Below are positions 37,972-48,852 of a stretch of 64,000 nt of DNA, piece after piece. The stretch is taken from NCBI RefSeq assembly GCF_018812025.1, contig NC_063062.1:5775513-5839512 (forward strand), given 5' to 3'. How positions within the stretch are numbered: the stretch's first letter is position 1; each line of letters starts with the position of its first letter. The position numbers and the translations under genes were made by a program. The notes below the pieces were generated by a model. It did no database searches. It was not told the origin of the DNA and worked only from the letters and a program-made list of their open reading frames with translations. The stretch comes from Megalobrama amblycephala. Its lineage: Eukaryota; Chordata; Actinopteri; Cypriniformes; Xenocyprididae.

Positions 37972-39708
37972 TCAACGGTGGCCATGGTCGATTCGTGGAC
38001 AAGGAGCTCGTGGGGCGCTGGCAGGGCAAGTAGCACAGGTTCTGGAGCGGACTCGATGGCTGGAACACCCCCTATGTTCCTTGACACCAAAGGGGCGGCC
38101 ATCTTGCCCGTAGGCACTGGCGAAACAGCCATCTTGTCCATCGCATCCAGAGAGCTGAGGTGCGTTGCAACCGGCGAACTTGAGTGCGTTGCAGCCGGCG
38201 AACTTGAGTGCGTTGCAACCGGCGAACTTGAGTGCGTTGCAACCGGCGAACTTGAGTGCGTTGCAACCGGCGAACTTGAGTGCGTTGCAACCGGCGAACT
38301 TGAGAGCGTTGCAAGCGGCGAACTTGAGTGCGTAGCGACCGGCGGGCTTGAGAGCGGAGCGGCCAGCGGGGCAAACGGCTGCTCTGAGACGGCAGCAGGC
38401 CGTTCTGGGACAACAGCGGGTTGCTCTGGGACAACAGCGGGCTGCTCTGGGACAACAGCGGGCTGCTCTGGGACAACAGCGGGCTGCTCTGGCTGCTCTG
38501 GGACAACAGCGGGCTGCTCTGGCTGCTCTGGGACAACAGCGGGCTGCTCTGGCTGCTCTGGGACAACAGCGGGCTGCTCTGGCTGCTCTGGGACAACAGC
38601 GGGCTGCTCTGGCTGCTCTGGGACAACAGCGGGCTGCTCTGGCTGCTCTGGGACAACAGCGGGCTGCTCTGGCTGCTCTGGGACAACAGCGGGCTGCTCT
38701 GGCTGCTCTGGGACAACAGCGGGCTGCTCTGGCTGCTCTGGGACAACAGCGGGCTGCTCTGGCTGCTCTGGGACAACAGCGGGCTGCTCTGGCTGCTCTG
38801 GGACAACAGCGGGCTGCTCTGGCTGCTCTGGGACAACAGCGGGCTGCTCTGGGACAACAGCGGGCTGCTCCTGCTCCCAAGTCCATAGAGCTCGAGTACA
38901 TCCTCCACGCACGCATGACAGCCAAGACATAAAAAGTGAAGACAGCCCTCTTGGCCATCACAGGACTGACAGGGAAAGCATGCTGGACTGGAGTGGACTC
39001 ACTGGCTGGAGCGGGCTCGGGAACGGATTCACTGGCTGGAACGGGCTCTGGGCGATCAGCGGAGACGTGACGTTGCTCTGGGCGATCAGCGGAGACGTGA
39101 CGTTGCTCTGGGTGATCAGCGGAGACGTGACGTTGCTCTGGGCGATCAGCGGAGACGTGACGTTGCTCTGGGCGATCAGCGGAGACGCGACGTTGCTCTG
39201 GGCGATCAGCGGAGACGTGACGTTGCTCTGGGCGATCAGCGGAGACGTGGCGTTGCTCTAGAAGATCAGCGGAGACGTGATGTGATGTTGTTGTGGTGGC
39301 CGCCATTTTGTGAGTGTTCTCTTTAGCGGCCGCCATGACGTGATTCACCGTGGTGTCGCATTCCTCTGCGATACCCACAGTAAAAAGTGAACCGACAGTG
39401 AACAGGGCAAAGTCCAGAAATTCCATGAGCGACCCTCGGGGACCATTGGTAAGTAAGCAGTTCTTTAATGGTTCGTTTAATCCATAGGTAAAGAAGTCAA
39501 TGAGGGCGTGGTCCGGCAGATCAGATAAATTAGCAATCCCCAAAAATTTCTGGATATGTGCCTCGAGAGTACTGTTACCTTGACGCAGGCTGACGAGACA
39601 CCATGCTGGGTCCATGCTGAGGCTGGACATGCTCACAGAAGCTGCTGGATCTAGGTTTGGCGAAGTCTTCTGTAACGCAGCGGGAGTCATGGTAAGATCC
39701 ATATGCAA
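37972..39708 (-). CDS. Gag-like and repeat-rich ORF of the LTR element
   Basis: The frame opens within the right LTR. It reads SSLSMDPAWCLVSLRQGNST, then FLGIANLSDLPDHALIDFFT and GLNEPLKNCLL, resembling the capsid-like domain of fish retrotransposon Gag, followed by the ADRPEQRHVS array. Beyond that it runs on through the 30-bp and 24-bp arrays as Cys/Arg/Ala repeats. The overlapping minus-strand frame (38930-37320), with PAVVPEQP and SSPVATHS repeats, is more protein-like there, so a frameshift or splice may join the two. No enzyme domains. Confidence 0.5.
   Translation of the reverse strand: MHMDLTMTPAALQKTSPNLDPAASVSMSSLSMDPAWCLVSLRQGNSTLEAHIQKFLGIANLSDLPDHALIDFFTYGLNEPLKNCLLTNGPRGSLMEFLDFALFTVGSLFTVGIAEECDTTVNHVMAAAKENTHKMAATTTTSHHVSADLLEQRHVSADRPEQRHVSADRPEQRRVSADRPEQRHVSADRPEQRHVSADHPEQRHVSADRPEQRHVSADRPEPVPASESVPEPAPASESTPVQHAFPVSPVMAKRAVFTFYVLAVMRAWRMYSSSMDLGAGAARCCPRAARCCPRAARAARCCPRAARAARCCPRAARAARCCPRAARAARCCPRAARAARCCPRAARAARCCPRAARAARCCPRAARAARCCPRAARAARCCPRAARAARCCPRAARAARCCPRAARAARCCPRAARCCPRAARCCPRATRCCPRTACCRLRAAVCPAGRSALKPAGRYALKFAACNALKFAGCNALKFAGCNALKFAGCNALKFAGCNALKFAGCNALKFAGCNAPQLSGCDGQDGCFASAYGQDGRPFGVKEHRGCSSHRVRSRTCATCPASAPRAPCPRIDHGHR
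38157..38340. repeat. 24-bp tandem array inside the LTR element
   Basis: Unit TTGAGTGCGTTGCAACCGGC plus GAAC, about eight copies, nearly identical. On the minus strand it encodes an eight-residue repeat of the type SSPVATHS. Confidence 0.92.
38401..38868. repeat. 30-bp (and 21-bp) tandem array inside the LTR element
   Basis: About four 21-bp units (GGACAACAGCGGGCTGCTCT+G), then some 13 near-identical 30-bp units (the same with an extra GGCTGCTCT). On the minus strand the unit is a ten-residue PAVVPEQPEQ-type repeat. Because the units are multiples of three, all six frames are open, and long frames here are not evidence of separate genes. Confidence 0.95.
39045..39262. repeat. 30-bp tandem array, upstream part of the LTR element
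   Basis: About seven copies of CTCTGGGCGATCAGCGGAGA plus CGTGACGTTG with a few point differences. On the minus strand it encodes a ten-residue ADRPEQRHVS-type repeat next to the gag-like segment. Confidence 0.95.
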
Positions 39709-40110
39709 GCTTTATTAAATGTGAGCGTGGTCGTACAGGCAGGGGTCAGATTACAGCAAACAGGTACAGCAAGGAACAGGCGAAATCGTAGTCAGGGTAC
39801 AGGCAGTAGGTCGAGGCAGGCAGATATCACTCACAGAACAGCAGACAAGGCAAAGGTCAGGACAGGCGGCACAGGATCGTAGACGGGAAACAGACAGGCA
39901 GACAAGATAAACGCTTGGAATTGTACACAGAGGCAACAAGACTTCGCGGTGAGGTGGTGTGTGTATGAGTCTTTTATAGTCCAGGTAATGTGTGGCAGCT
40001 GGGTGTGGTGATTAGTGTGGAGTGATTGTGAAGTGAGTGCAGGTGATAAGCAATGGAGGATCATGGGAAATGTAGTCCGGGATGTGACAGGAACAGACGT
40101 GATCGTGACA
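39671..40110 (-). repeat. Right LTR (5' LTR in element orientation)
   Basis: Same 440-bp sequence as 37160-37599 apart from the single base noted there. As the 5' LTR it supplies the element's promoter. It is followed by the target duplication GATAC at 40111-40115. Confidence 0.95.
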
Positions 40111-40891
40111 GATACGAACCAGAGGATGTTTAATCATTTATATCTTTCCACCTGTAGTCTCTAATGGCCGAACATGGTCGACATTGCAGAAAAACTACCA
40201 TGTCAAGAACCTTTTGACTAAAATGTTTATTAGTTTCGGTGACATTTATTCATTCTTATTTAGTATTTATTTAATTTTACTCAACAAACTGTCTGTTTAG
40301 TCTGTTTATGGGAAGGTTACAACTTTGATGTTCAACATATTGTTTCAGAAATGCATACTGAAATTTCAACTTCATTTGGTTGGTTTTATGTTGTTTAATT
40401 TAGCTTTAAAAAAAATAAATATTTGTAAAATATTTTCACAAAGAATATTTTCAAAAGAAAATTTGATTATTAAATTAGTTTTTAAAATAGGTACTTTATC
40501 TTTAAAATTTCACATGGGTTTGATTCAGATTCAGTGAGATGGTCAGTTTACACCCACCTACTGACTCGGCTCAACTTACCCCTAACCTGGGGTAAATTGA
40601 GCCACGGGAAAAATTTTTTATAAGAAGCCATATTTTTAGAACCCTTTGTCATAGATGTATTCTGATCATTTAAAATGATAGGAAACATCCTGAAATTACT
40701 TTAAATACTTTAATTGTACTTCTGCCTCATTTTCCCTTATCTTGAGGACCACATAAGTAAAAAATGGCTCATCTTACCCCACTCTCCCCTACCACTAAGC
40801 ACATTATAATGTTTATCATAGTTTGTGTTTTTGTATTAATAATCGTTGAAAAGATGCCATTCAAAAGAACGATTTGTTCACGTGTTATTAA

Positions 40892-41175
40892 AGGGATAGT
40901 ACACACAAAAATGAAAATTATTCTGTCATCATTTACTCACCCTCAAGTTCCAAACCTGTATGAATTGCTGAACACAAAAGAAGATATTTTGAAGAATGTT
41001 AGTAACCCAACAGTTGTTGAGTCCCATTGACTTCCATAGTATTTTTTTCCTGTATCCTTCAAAATATCTTATTTTCTGTTCAGCAGAAGAAAGAAATTCA
41101 TATACATATACATTTGGAACAACCTGAGGGTGAGTAAATGATGACAGAATTGTCATTTTTGGGTGAACTGTCCTT
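40892..41175. mobile_element. TTAA-flanked MITE (AGGGATAGTACAC...)
   Basis: Ends AGGGATAGTACACACAAAAA and, inverted, AGGACAGTTCACCCAAAAA, flanked by TTAA at 40888-40891 and 41176-41179. Mirrored CATCATTTACTCACCCTCA blocks. 284 bp. One of the commonest repeat types in this window. Confidence 0.88.
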
Positions 41176-41179
41176 TTAA

Positions 41180-42499
41180 GTTTTCCACCCGTTTACCCGC
41201 AGTGTCAAACTTGTTCTTCTGTAGGCCTAATTGAAGATTTTTCTCACATTAACTGCTTTAAGTCACTTAACTGAAGTTGTGAATCGCGGGTCCACATCCT
41301 GCTTGTCACAGCTGCGGCAGAGTGTGAACTGAAGTGAAACTGCTGGGTTGAGATGTTAGGCTGCTAATGTAAGCAGCTGACAAGCCGTGTCGACCTGTTC
41401 AGGTATGGTTCTTCCAGCATGACACAGCCTCTTTTGAACCACAGCCTCTCTAGCTGTCAAGGATCCGCACACGACTGTCCTTCTGTGAGTGACCCTTGTA
41501 ACTCTTGAGATTTATCAGTATGAAGCAGAATCCTGTTCCTGTGTTTAAACATCTGCATCTCTAAATATACAATTCATACATGCAAAAACATAGGGGGGAA
41601 AAAAGGATAACCGAGTGAATTAAAAAATTAAATAAATACAAAATAAATAAATAGAAAAAATATTATGTTGAATTTATAAATATAAGAGGAAGCATTTTAA
41701 AGGAAAATACTGAAAAAATCTGCAAGTAGTTGTTTATCTGTTTGTTTAATTGTCCAGTGTGTTGTGATAATTAATAAACAGAGATATAAAATCAACTTGT
41801 TCACTCATTTAGAATATTACTTTTGAAAATGACTTTACTACCTATAAATTATTAGTTTGAACTACTATAAGCATTTATTTAAATGTTTTCTTATATTTCA
41901 TACTCTTATCTATTCATTCATTCATTAGAATTTTTCTTCTAAACAGTACAATTGAAAACATGCTTAGAATCAAACTTTACAATACTTTATTGTTTTATAA
42001 AGTTACAGCAAAGACTTCTAGAAAGACGGTGCACTTGCATTTTTTATGAATGGGAGAAAGTGCAACTCACAATATGGCGGAATAACCCGTGTTTTCCCAA
42101 CCTTCTACCTGTGAAAGTGCACTGGAACAGCAGTCAAAGCCGTGACTTCCCACCCGTGAACTCGTACTAGATCGATGTACTCCCAGTTACGGGTTCTGAC
42201 GTCACATAGCCCGCGAAACAACAATGGCTGCCCCTACGGATGCGGTGTTTATGCAAGTGCACGGTAAAATAAAAGGTATAACAGCTTCTCTTGCCTTATG
42301 CGCCGTTTTCCTCTGTTTCCCTCTAATAATTAAGTAGTAAGCACCTTTGGCGATAGAAATATGAGCATAAGCCCCGTACAGTCCGCCATGTTGGTTTGTT
42401 TACACTTTTACGCAGTTTGACATGACTTTCCTGGAACGCTACAAAGTCGTGAGTCGTGATTTAAAGCAAAGACTATAGAATTACACAAGACGTGTCACT
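41180..42499. other. Intergenic, no supported gene
   Basis: AT-rich. Two donor-like sites follow GC-richer sequence on the plus strand (TTCAG/GTATGG near 41400 and TTCT/GTGAGT near 41484), but no open frame or partner exon supports a gene. A partial copy of the 42500-43320 repeat lies at 42030-42090. Confidence 0.5.
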
Positions 42500-43320
42500 C
42501 GTATTGTTTTGAATGGGAGAAAGTGTAACGCGCAATATGGCGGAATAAGTCCCGCCTTCTAAATAAGAGCCAGTCGCCGACTGGTAAAGTCATCGCGTCA
42601 CTTCAGCGGCCGTTAGAATCACCGGTTTCTATAGAAACAGTCAGACTCTCGCCTCCTAAGGGACGCGCATTTAGGTCTGCGCATGCGCATTAGCTTGATC
42701 CAGCCTGAAAAATTGTTTTTTTTGTCATGATTCGAGCATTTAGAAACTAAATTTATGAGCCGGTTGTTATTAGATTTCATTGGTGATTTCAAATATGAAA
42801 TTTAATCATAAGGTTGGCGAACAGTTTTGGAGAATTTGATGTTTCCCCATTCAAAGAGATTGCATGATGCCCAGGATGCCCGAGAGGCGTTTCAAAGATG
42901 GCCGCCGAGTGAAATGACTTGTCTTAAAGGGACTTTGTTTAAAGTCGTGACTTAGGGGCTCAAAAACCTGCCTGGAACGCAGCATAAGTCCCGCCTTCTA
43001 AATAAGAACCAATCACTGATTGGTAAAGTCATCGCGTCACTGCAGCGGCCGTTTGAAGCTCCGGTTCCTAGAAACAGTTAGACACGCGATAGCTTGATCC
43101 AGCCTAAAAAAAATGCATTTTTTTGTCATGATTCGAGCGTTTAGAAACAAAATTTATGAGACAGTTGTTGTCAGATTTCATTAGTGATTTCAAATATGAA
43201 ATTTAATCGAAAGTTTGGTGAACAGCTTTGGAGAATTTGATGTTTCCCCATTCAAAGAGATAGGAGCATGACTGAGAGGCGTTTCAAAGATGGCCACCGA
43301 GTGAAATGACTTGTCTTAAA
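42500..43320. repeat. Two adjacent copies of a dispersed about 330-430-bp repeat
   Basis: Copies at about 42500-42935 and 42975-43320 share TAGCTTGATCCAGCCT, TTTGTCATGATTCGAGC, TTTCAAATATGAAATTTAAT, GGAGAATTTGATGTTTCCCC and GGCGTTTCAAAGATGGCC in the same order and orientation. A third copy is at 48853-49110. No terminal inverted repeats were recognised, so the class is unknown. Confidence 0.85.
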
Positions 43321-44354
43321 GTGACTTTGGTTATAGTCTGTCATTAGATTATGAAACATACTTACAAGCCTATCTTCAAATAAAGTATGGATAGATTTTG
43401 AATGGCTGCAAAGAGTAAAACAAAAGTTCCTCTGTAATATTTGATCTTACACTAGTGATCTTTTATCAGCCATCTGCTTTGTTGCCACAGTTAAGATGAT
43501 GTTTACAAGGGATCTGAAATGAATTAATACGACTTACACTTGCTCCCAGGTTCTTGTAGCTTCTATTTCCCTCTTGAACCCCTGTTTGTACTAAGCAAAT
43601 AATAAACCCAGGCTAAGCATGTGGAGGACAAATGTAATCCAGATCTCTGTAATCCAGTTACTGTGAGACATCCTCTCTGATCCGGATTTACAGTCACAAT
43701 GAAACACTGAGGGTGTGAAATGTATGCTGCCACAGAAGTGCTCTTCCACACCGCATAGGGATTAAAGCTTCTTATACAATCCTGATATTAACACACATTA
43801 ACGCATTACAAACCTGGCAAAACCCCTTAAGATACTGGCCCTCTTTCATCTTAAGGGACTGAACTGAGTCTGAAACTGAAGTAATGCTGTGTCATTTCCT
43901 CCAGCAGGAGACGTTAATGCACCATTAATGCCACTTAACTGATGGCTGTGTGTCCGTTTCTGCTCTAGAGGGCGCTGTTGTCCCTTTTTTGTTCTAAAAT
44001 CGTGGGTGGGTAAATGTGTGTGTATGTGTGGGAAAGACAGTCTGTCTGGAGAGATGGGGGTCAGATATATTTTGCTAGTACAATTGTGTCGAACTGTCAT
44101 CTGAGGAGGAAAGTGCTTCAGTAGTCTGACAGTGAAAGCCAGCTTTCCTCCCTTTTATTGTGGCCCTCAGGGTAACATGAGTGATCATTTCTCCCAGACG
44201 GGTGGCTGACGTGTCACAAAAAGTGTCTCACAAACTGCATTGTCTAGGATTGATTGGCCCTCTCTTTGTTCAGTAAAAGACGACATAACCAGATTTCGAT
44301 TGGACTGTGTTTATAAAGGATGAATTTCTCCAGTGCTTGCAGTAGGAAAAAAAA
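43321..44354. other. Intergenic, nothing recognised
   Basis: Unique-looking sequence without a supported reading frame, RNA gene or clear transposon end. Confidence 0.5.
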
Positions 44355-44530
44355 AAGTGCTGTTGTGCCGAATTTCGACCCCATGCCAAATTATTACCCC
44401 CCTCCTTGAAGTCACTACCTGATTGCCTAATCTTAACCCCACCCCTAATCCTAACCCCTCCCCCATGCCTACTTCTATACCAATACTAGGGGGTAATAAT
44501 CTGGCAGGGGGTCAAAATTGTGCTGTACTC
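44355..44530. mobile_element. Foldback MITE (GTGCTGTTGTGCCGAATTTC ... )
   Basis: GACCCCATGCCAAATTATTA and CCCCCC at the left mirror GGGGGTAATAATCTGGC and AGGGGGTC at the right. The interior has CTAACCCCACCCCTAATCCT repeats. About 175 bp. Confidence 0.7.
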
Positions 44531-45314
44531 CCAATGCTCGGTTCAAAACGCACTGAATTTCTCCCCATTTTTGAGAAGGTATAATCTGGAAGTAAATAGT
44601 GGAGACTGGGATTTGTCACACTTTTCCCTTTATTTTTGAAAGTCAATTTCTGTAGATGTGAAGTCTTAGCCACAACAAAGCTATTGAACATTTCAACCTT
44701 TAATGTCCAGGAAGAAAAGAAAAAAGATACAGCTGAACACATGTTGACCTTTAGTGACAACATGCCCCCAATATGGGGCATTTTGTTACACTATATGGGG
44801 CAAGTTGTTACAATGGAAGATTTTTCAGCAAAATTGAAATAGTGAAACAATAATGGGGCACAAAATTAGCAAATTGTTTTTACAACGAGCCCCATTCTCT
44901 GGTTACTGAACAAAATAGACATACAGTAAGTTAAAGTCAGCGTGAAACGGAAGCTGCAATAGTCTTTTCTTCTCTAAGTAAAATAGCATCTAGAACCAGA
45001 AATAATGTAGGGCGAGACTTTATTTTTTTTTCCATGGGGATTGATTGGATGGTTGGATGGTTGTGGTTTGCCATTGGTGGATTTCATGTGAGTGACAGGT
45101 TGTCCCGTCCTCACGCCGAAAAACTTCAGAGAAGAGAAGAGAGGGGGAAAATTACGAATGGCACTTGAATAAAAAAATAATGATGTGCATGGATAAATAA
45201 TTTATAATAAATACTGCAATATTCCATTAAAAAATAATAACTGTCCATTTTGATTTCATGGTAACTTTAATATTGGTGCAGTATACAAAATGTAAAGTCA
45301 TCATCACTCATTAA

Positions 45315-45574
45315 AAGGGATCGTTCACCCAACTTTTGTCAATATTTACTCACCGTCATACCGTTCCAAACCTGAATGACTTAATTTCTTCTGTGGAACA
45401 CAGTATTTTGAAAAATGTTTCTGTCTATATAATAAAAAAACATTGGATCCCATCAACTTTCACACATAAAATGTAAAAAACAAAAAAAAATCAAAATACA
45501 TGTGTAAGTCACACAGCTTTGGAATGACATGAACAAATGATAACAGAACTTTCACTTTTGGGTGAACTATCCCT
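45315..45574. mobile_element. TTAA-flanked MITE (AGGGATCGTTCACCC...)
   Basis: Flanked by TTAA at 45311-45314 and 45575-45578. Ends AAGGGATCGTTCACCCAA and, inverted, AGGGATAGTTCACCCAAAAG. 260 bp, same family group as 40892-41175. Confidence 0.88.
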
Positions 45575-46044
45575 TTAAATCAATAGTCTAAGGAATGATC
45601 ATTATTACATTTCATACAAAGCACCATACAGAAATTCTTTTCCCATCTTCAGAATGAACATTTCCTAGGTTTGTTATTTAAAGTCTAATCTGATTGTGAG
45701 ACAATACCATTACAAAACCTCATCTTTTAATTAGCCAATTACAGAAATGCTTTAGGTGAATAACTGCATGGTTGGTACACACTGTTTCACTGAAAGCAGA
45801 GTTGCCTTCTGGGCTTCAGCATATGATAATCTGATGAGGTGAAATAATGAGTCTCCTAGTGAAATTTCACTCAATGATATTGGTCAAAGCTTCAAAACTT
45901 CACATTGCCGTGAGGAAAACTTTCTGCATTTTGTACAGAGAGTAATGGTCTTATCTTTGAAAGCTTTCATTTATTAGCATTACAAAGTCACCAACTGAAG
46001 AAGCCTGGAGAGGCAGAATAATTAATGTAGAACCTGAAGGCCAC

Positions 46045-46955
46045 ACTCATCAGTACTTTATTAGGTACACCTTGTACCTAGTACCTCCTTTTGCCTTCAG
46101 AACTGCCTAAATTCTTCATTGGATAGATTCAGCAAGGTGCTGGAAACATTCCTAAGTGATTTTGGTCAATATTGTCATGATAACATCACACAGTTGCTGC
46201 AGATTTGTCAGCTGCACATCCATGATCACTGGATTGAGATCTGGTGACAGAGTGGAGGCCATTTGAGTCTAGTGACATCACTATCCCTAAAATTTACAAA
46301 AACCATGCCACTGAGAACATGTAACAATGGGGTGAGGCCATGTTGGGCTGCTTTATAGAAGAGGAAGAGTTGTTGTAGTAGAGTGTTGTTATCATGCCTT
46401 CATTTTACGGCGGACTGCTTCACAAACGAGGGTCAATTCAACACTGGATTTGCACAAAAGATTAACATGACGGCACATGCTAGTGGATGAGTTGAATCAA
46501 CTCCACAGCAACTACATAAATTTATCCACTAACCATTCAGAAACGTCCAGTTTCATTCTAAAAGTTGTAACTTCTTCCTGAGTCTCTCCATCAGTGTCGA
46601 CTCCGGTTTGAACAATCCTCATTTTGGCTGCGTGAGATTCTCCAGCATTGTTGTTGTTGAGCAACCGAAGCGTGAGCTGTTAAAGCTCCGCCCTCTTCTA
46701 GAAAGTGGGCTGGGAGCAGCAGCTCATTTGCATTTAAAGGGACACACCCAAATAGGGGCAAATTTGACAAGCTATAATAAATGATCTGTAGGGTATTTTG
46801 AGCTGAAACTTCACAGACATTCTGAGGACACCAGAGACTTATATTACATCTTGTAAAAGGAGCATTATAGAGCCCCTTTAAGTTGCTTCCATGTGATTGG
46901 CTGATTAGATATTTGCATTAACGAACAGTTGATTAGGTAATAAAGTGGCTGGTGA
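46045..46955. mobile_element. Old DNA transposon remnant (TTTATTAGGTACACC ends) with nested TTAA element
   Basis: Left end ACTTTATTAGGTACACCTTG, right end CAGTTGATTAGGTAATAAAG then TGGCTGGTGAGTGT. These are outer parts of a widespread vertebrate element. Internal sequence (TCTGGTGACAGAGTGGAGGC) is the usual decayed transposase strand. A TTAA-family element occupies about 46262-46880. Confidence 0.7.
46262..46880 (-). mobile_element. TTAA-family element related to 54255-54632
   Basis: Read on the minus strand it begins AGGGGCTCTATAATGCTCC after TTAA and shares AGATGTAATATAAGTCTCTG and GAAGTTTCAGCTCAAAATAC with the AGGTGCC elements. The block AGTTGTAACTTCTTCCTGAG recurs at 54262. The inner end is not sharply defined. 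Confidence 0.65.
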
Positions 46956-47902
46956 GTGTATATACCTGCCTACTTGCAGTTGCTTCACAGATATGTCCAG
47001 ATTCTAGTTTATTTTGTGAACTTGAAGAATGTGGTAAATGCAAAAGGGTTATAAAGTTTGTAAGGATCTGTATGACTAGTCACTCTGAATCACACCTACC
47101 AGTTCTTTTTGTAAAGCCAGCAGAGTCACTTTTACGGGCAAGGTAAAATTGTATCTGCTGTATCATTCTTTTATGACACTTAGGCTGATTCACTCCGCTC
47201 CAACCAAAAACAACTGGACCAACAAAACCCCACAGCGGTTAGAATTTTTTGGTTTCAGTGTAATTTTATGCTGTTAAAAGTGTGTTTCTGCACTTTTTAG
47301 CTATTATTATTTTCTTTCTTTTCTGTGCTGGCAGTAATATGAATGACAAATGCTGTCTCTCTGTTTCTCTTAAACACTCAATTTTAGTCAATCAGTCAGT
47401 CGGGCGTCTTTGTCTTTTGGATGTTGATCTCTCCTATGGCAACTGTGTGTTTCACAGTATGCCACAACAGACTCTTCATTTCATGCCTGTGTCCTTCAAA
47501 TAGCTCCAGCTCTCAGCTTATTACCACCACAATCATTTCTGTGGCCAAATACAGTAATTGTACGAAAAACCTCTTAGGTGTGCTAATGCATCGTCTGGCT
47601 GTATTGTGCATTTCACAATCTTAGGCTATAGCTTGTTGTTTATACAGCCAGTATAATTATTATTATTTTTTACCTGTTAAATGTAAAACATGTTCCATCA
47701 ACCCATAAATACAGTAGAATTAGATCAGAAGATTTGTCCACAGAGCAATTTGCCTCCATGCCACGCATTCAAATTGTTTAATGCACAGCTGGTTTATCCC
47801 GCATATACCATAGTCATTTGCCAGCATTGACAAGTTAAAGCTGTCATTGATGTTTGCAGTGCTAAATTTGACTGGAAGGTTAAAATGACGGTTAGATAAT
47901 CA
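46956..47902. other. Intergenic, nothing supported
   Basis: Several short open frames on the plus strand (for example 47282-47503) lack recognisable similarity or splice context. No RNA gene seen. Confidence 0.5.
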
Positions 47903-47910
47903 CTAGTTAG

Positions 47911-48767
47911 CAGTGTTGGGGAAAGTTACTTTTAAAAGTAATGCATTACAATATTGCGTTACTCCCTAAAAAAGTAACTAATTGCGTTACTTCGTTACTT
48001 TTTATGAAAAGAAATGCGTTACTTTACTTTTGCGTTACTTTTTCTCACCGGGGCTGGGCTTGCTTGTTTGTTTGTTTTTTAATAACAACAAAAAAGTTCT
48101 ATTTTTGGCAAAAAAGGCCCTTTCACACCAAAAGTGAAATCAATAAGCCTCAGGCTGAAGGAAAATCATATTTACACCTGTACAGTAGAGGGCGCAGCTC
48201 AAACAAACCTTTCAGATGTGCTGCCGTTCTGGATTTAAGAAGAATAGGATACAGGAGAAGGAAGTTCTAGTTCTTATTTCTAAATCTAATCTAAAGTATT
48301 TCTGCTTATTAGTATGGCTGAATTAGATATATTGAAGGTCAGCAGCAAAGACATTGGTTAATAATTGAGATTAAATACATAAAGTATATTTGTGTAATTT
48401 AATATAGTGAATTATTACAGGTTTGCAAAAATTCTGAGATTGCATTTCACTGTTTTTATTCATTTTGAGGAATACTGAATGATTTCGTGCAAGTGAGATG
48501 AGTAAATGCATGTTCACATTTAGTCTAGAACTACAATAACCATCATGCTTACACAGCGCACACAATATCTCTGCACTTTATTTCTCTCAACATGGGGACA
48601 ACATGTCAGTCAATAAATGTGAAAAAGTAACTTGCGTTACTTATTTGAAAAAGTAACTTAGATATTTGTTGTAAATTGAAAAAGTAATGCGTTACTTTAC
48701 TAGTTACTTGAAAAAGTAATCTGATTACGTAACTCAAGTTACTTGTAATGCGTTACCCCCAACACTG
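47911..48767. mobile_element. hAT-like element with perfect 8-bp target duplication
   Basis: CTAGTTAG is duplicated exactly at 47903-47910 and 48768-48775. Ends CAGTGTTGGGGAAAGTTAC and, inverted, CAGTGTTGGGGGTAACGC, with many sub-terminal GTTACTTT / AAAGTAAC repeats on both sides. 857 bp, no transposase. The intact relative of 10829-13467. Confidence 0.95.
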
Positions 48768-48852
48768 CTAGTTAGATCTAGCATTCTGACAGCTTTATAT
48801 CAGACACAGATCAAGTAGTGCAGTAAGGTTACATTTATTTGATTGAATTATA

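Larger units (their letters stand above)
37160..40110 (-). mobile_element. Non-autonomous LTR retrotransposon (2951 bp)
   Basis: Two 440-bp direct LTRs (37160-37599, 39671-40110) begin TG and end CA in either orientation, and GATAC is duplicated at 37155-37159 and 40111-40115. Minus orientation is shown by a TATAAAA then AATAAA order in the LTR and a purine tract GGGAGGGGGGCG just before the left LTR. The 2071-bp interior encodes a gag-like segment and three tandem arrays, but no protease, reverse transcriptase, RNase H or integrase, so it needs another element's enzymes. I found no convincing primer-binding site; the sequence next to the right LTR reads GAAGACTTCGCCAAACC. Confidence 0.95.
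36617..40791. mobile_element. Terminal-inverted-repeat element hosting an LTR retrotransposon
   Basis: Left end TACGGGGGAGTGGGG then TAAGATGAGCCA; right end, inverted, TAGGGGAGAGTGGGG then TAAGATGAGCCA: 27 bp with two mismatches and TA at each tip. Internal copies of GGCAAAGTGAGCCAAATGAG and ACCTGGGGTAAATTGAGCCA resemble the ends. Without the LTR insertion it is about 1.2 kb and has no transposase. Outside it, GAATCGGTTCTCTCAAACAG / AAAAGAACGATTTGTTCACG fragments suggest it landed in yet another repeat. Confidence 0.75.

Noticed and set aside
37858..39261. Long plus-strand open frames (Cys/Ser/Gly repeats) and other overlapping frames across the LTR element arrays
   Set aside because: Units are multiples of three, so every frame stays open; element orientation (PPT, TATA, poly-A signal) is minus.
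42235..42300. Gene start at ATGGCTGCCCC near a CpG-rich stretch
   Set aside because: It sits beside the dispersed repeat, frame closes quickly, and no splice partner or similarity is seen.
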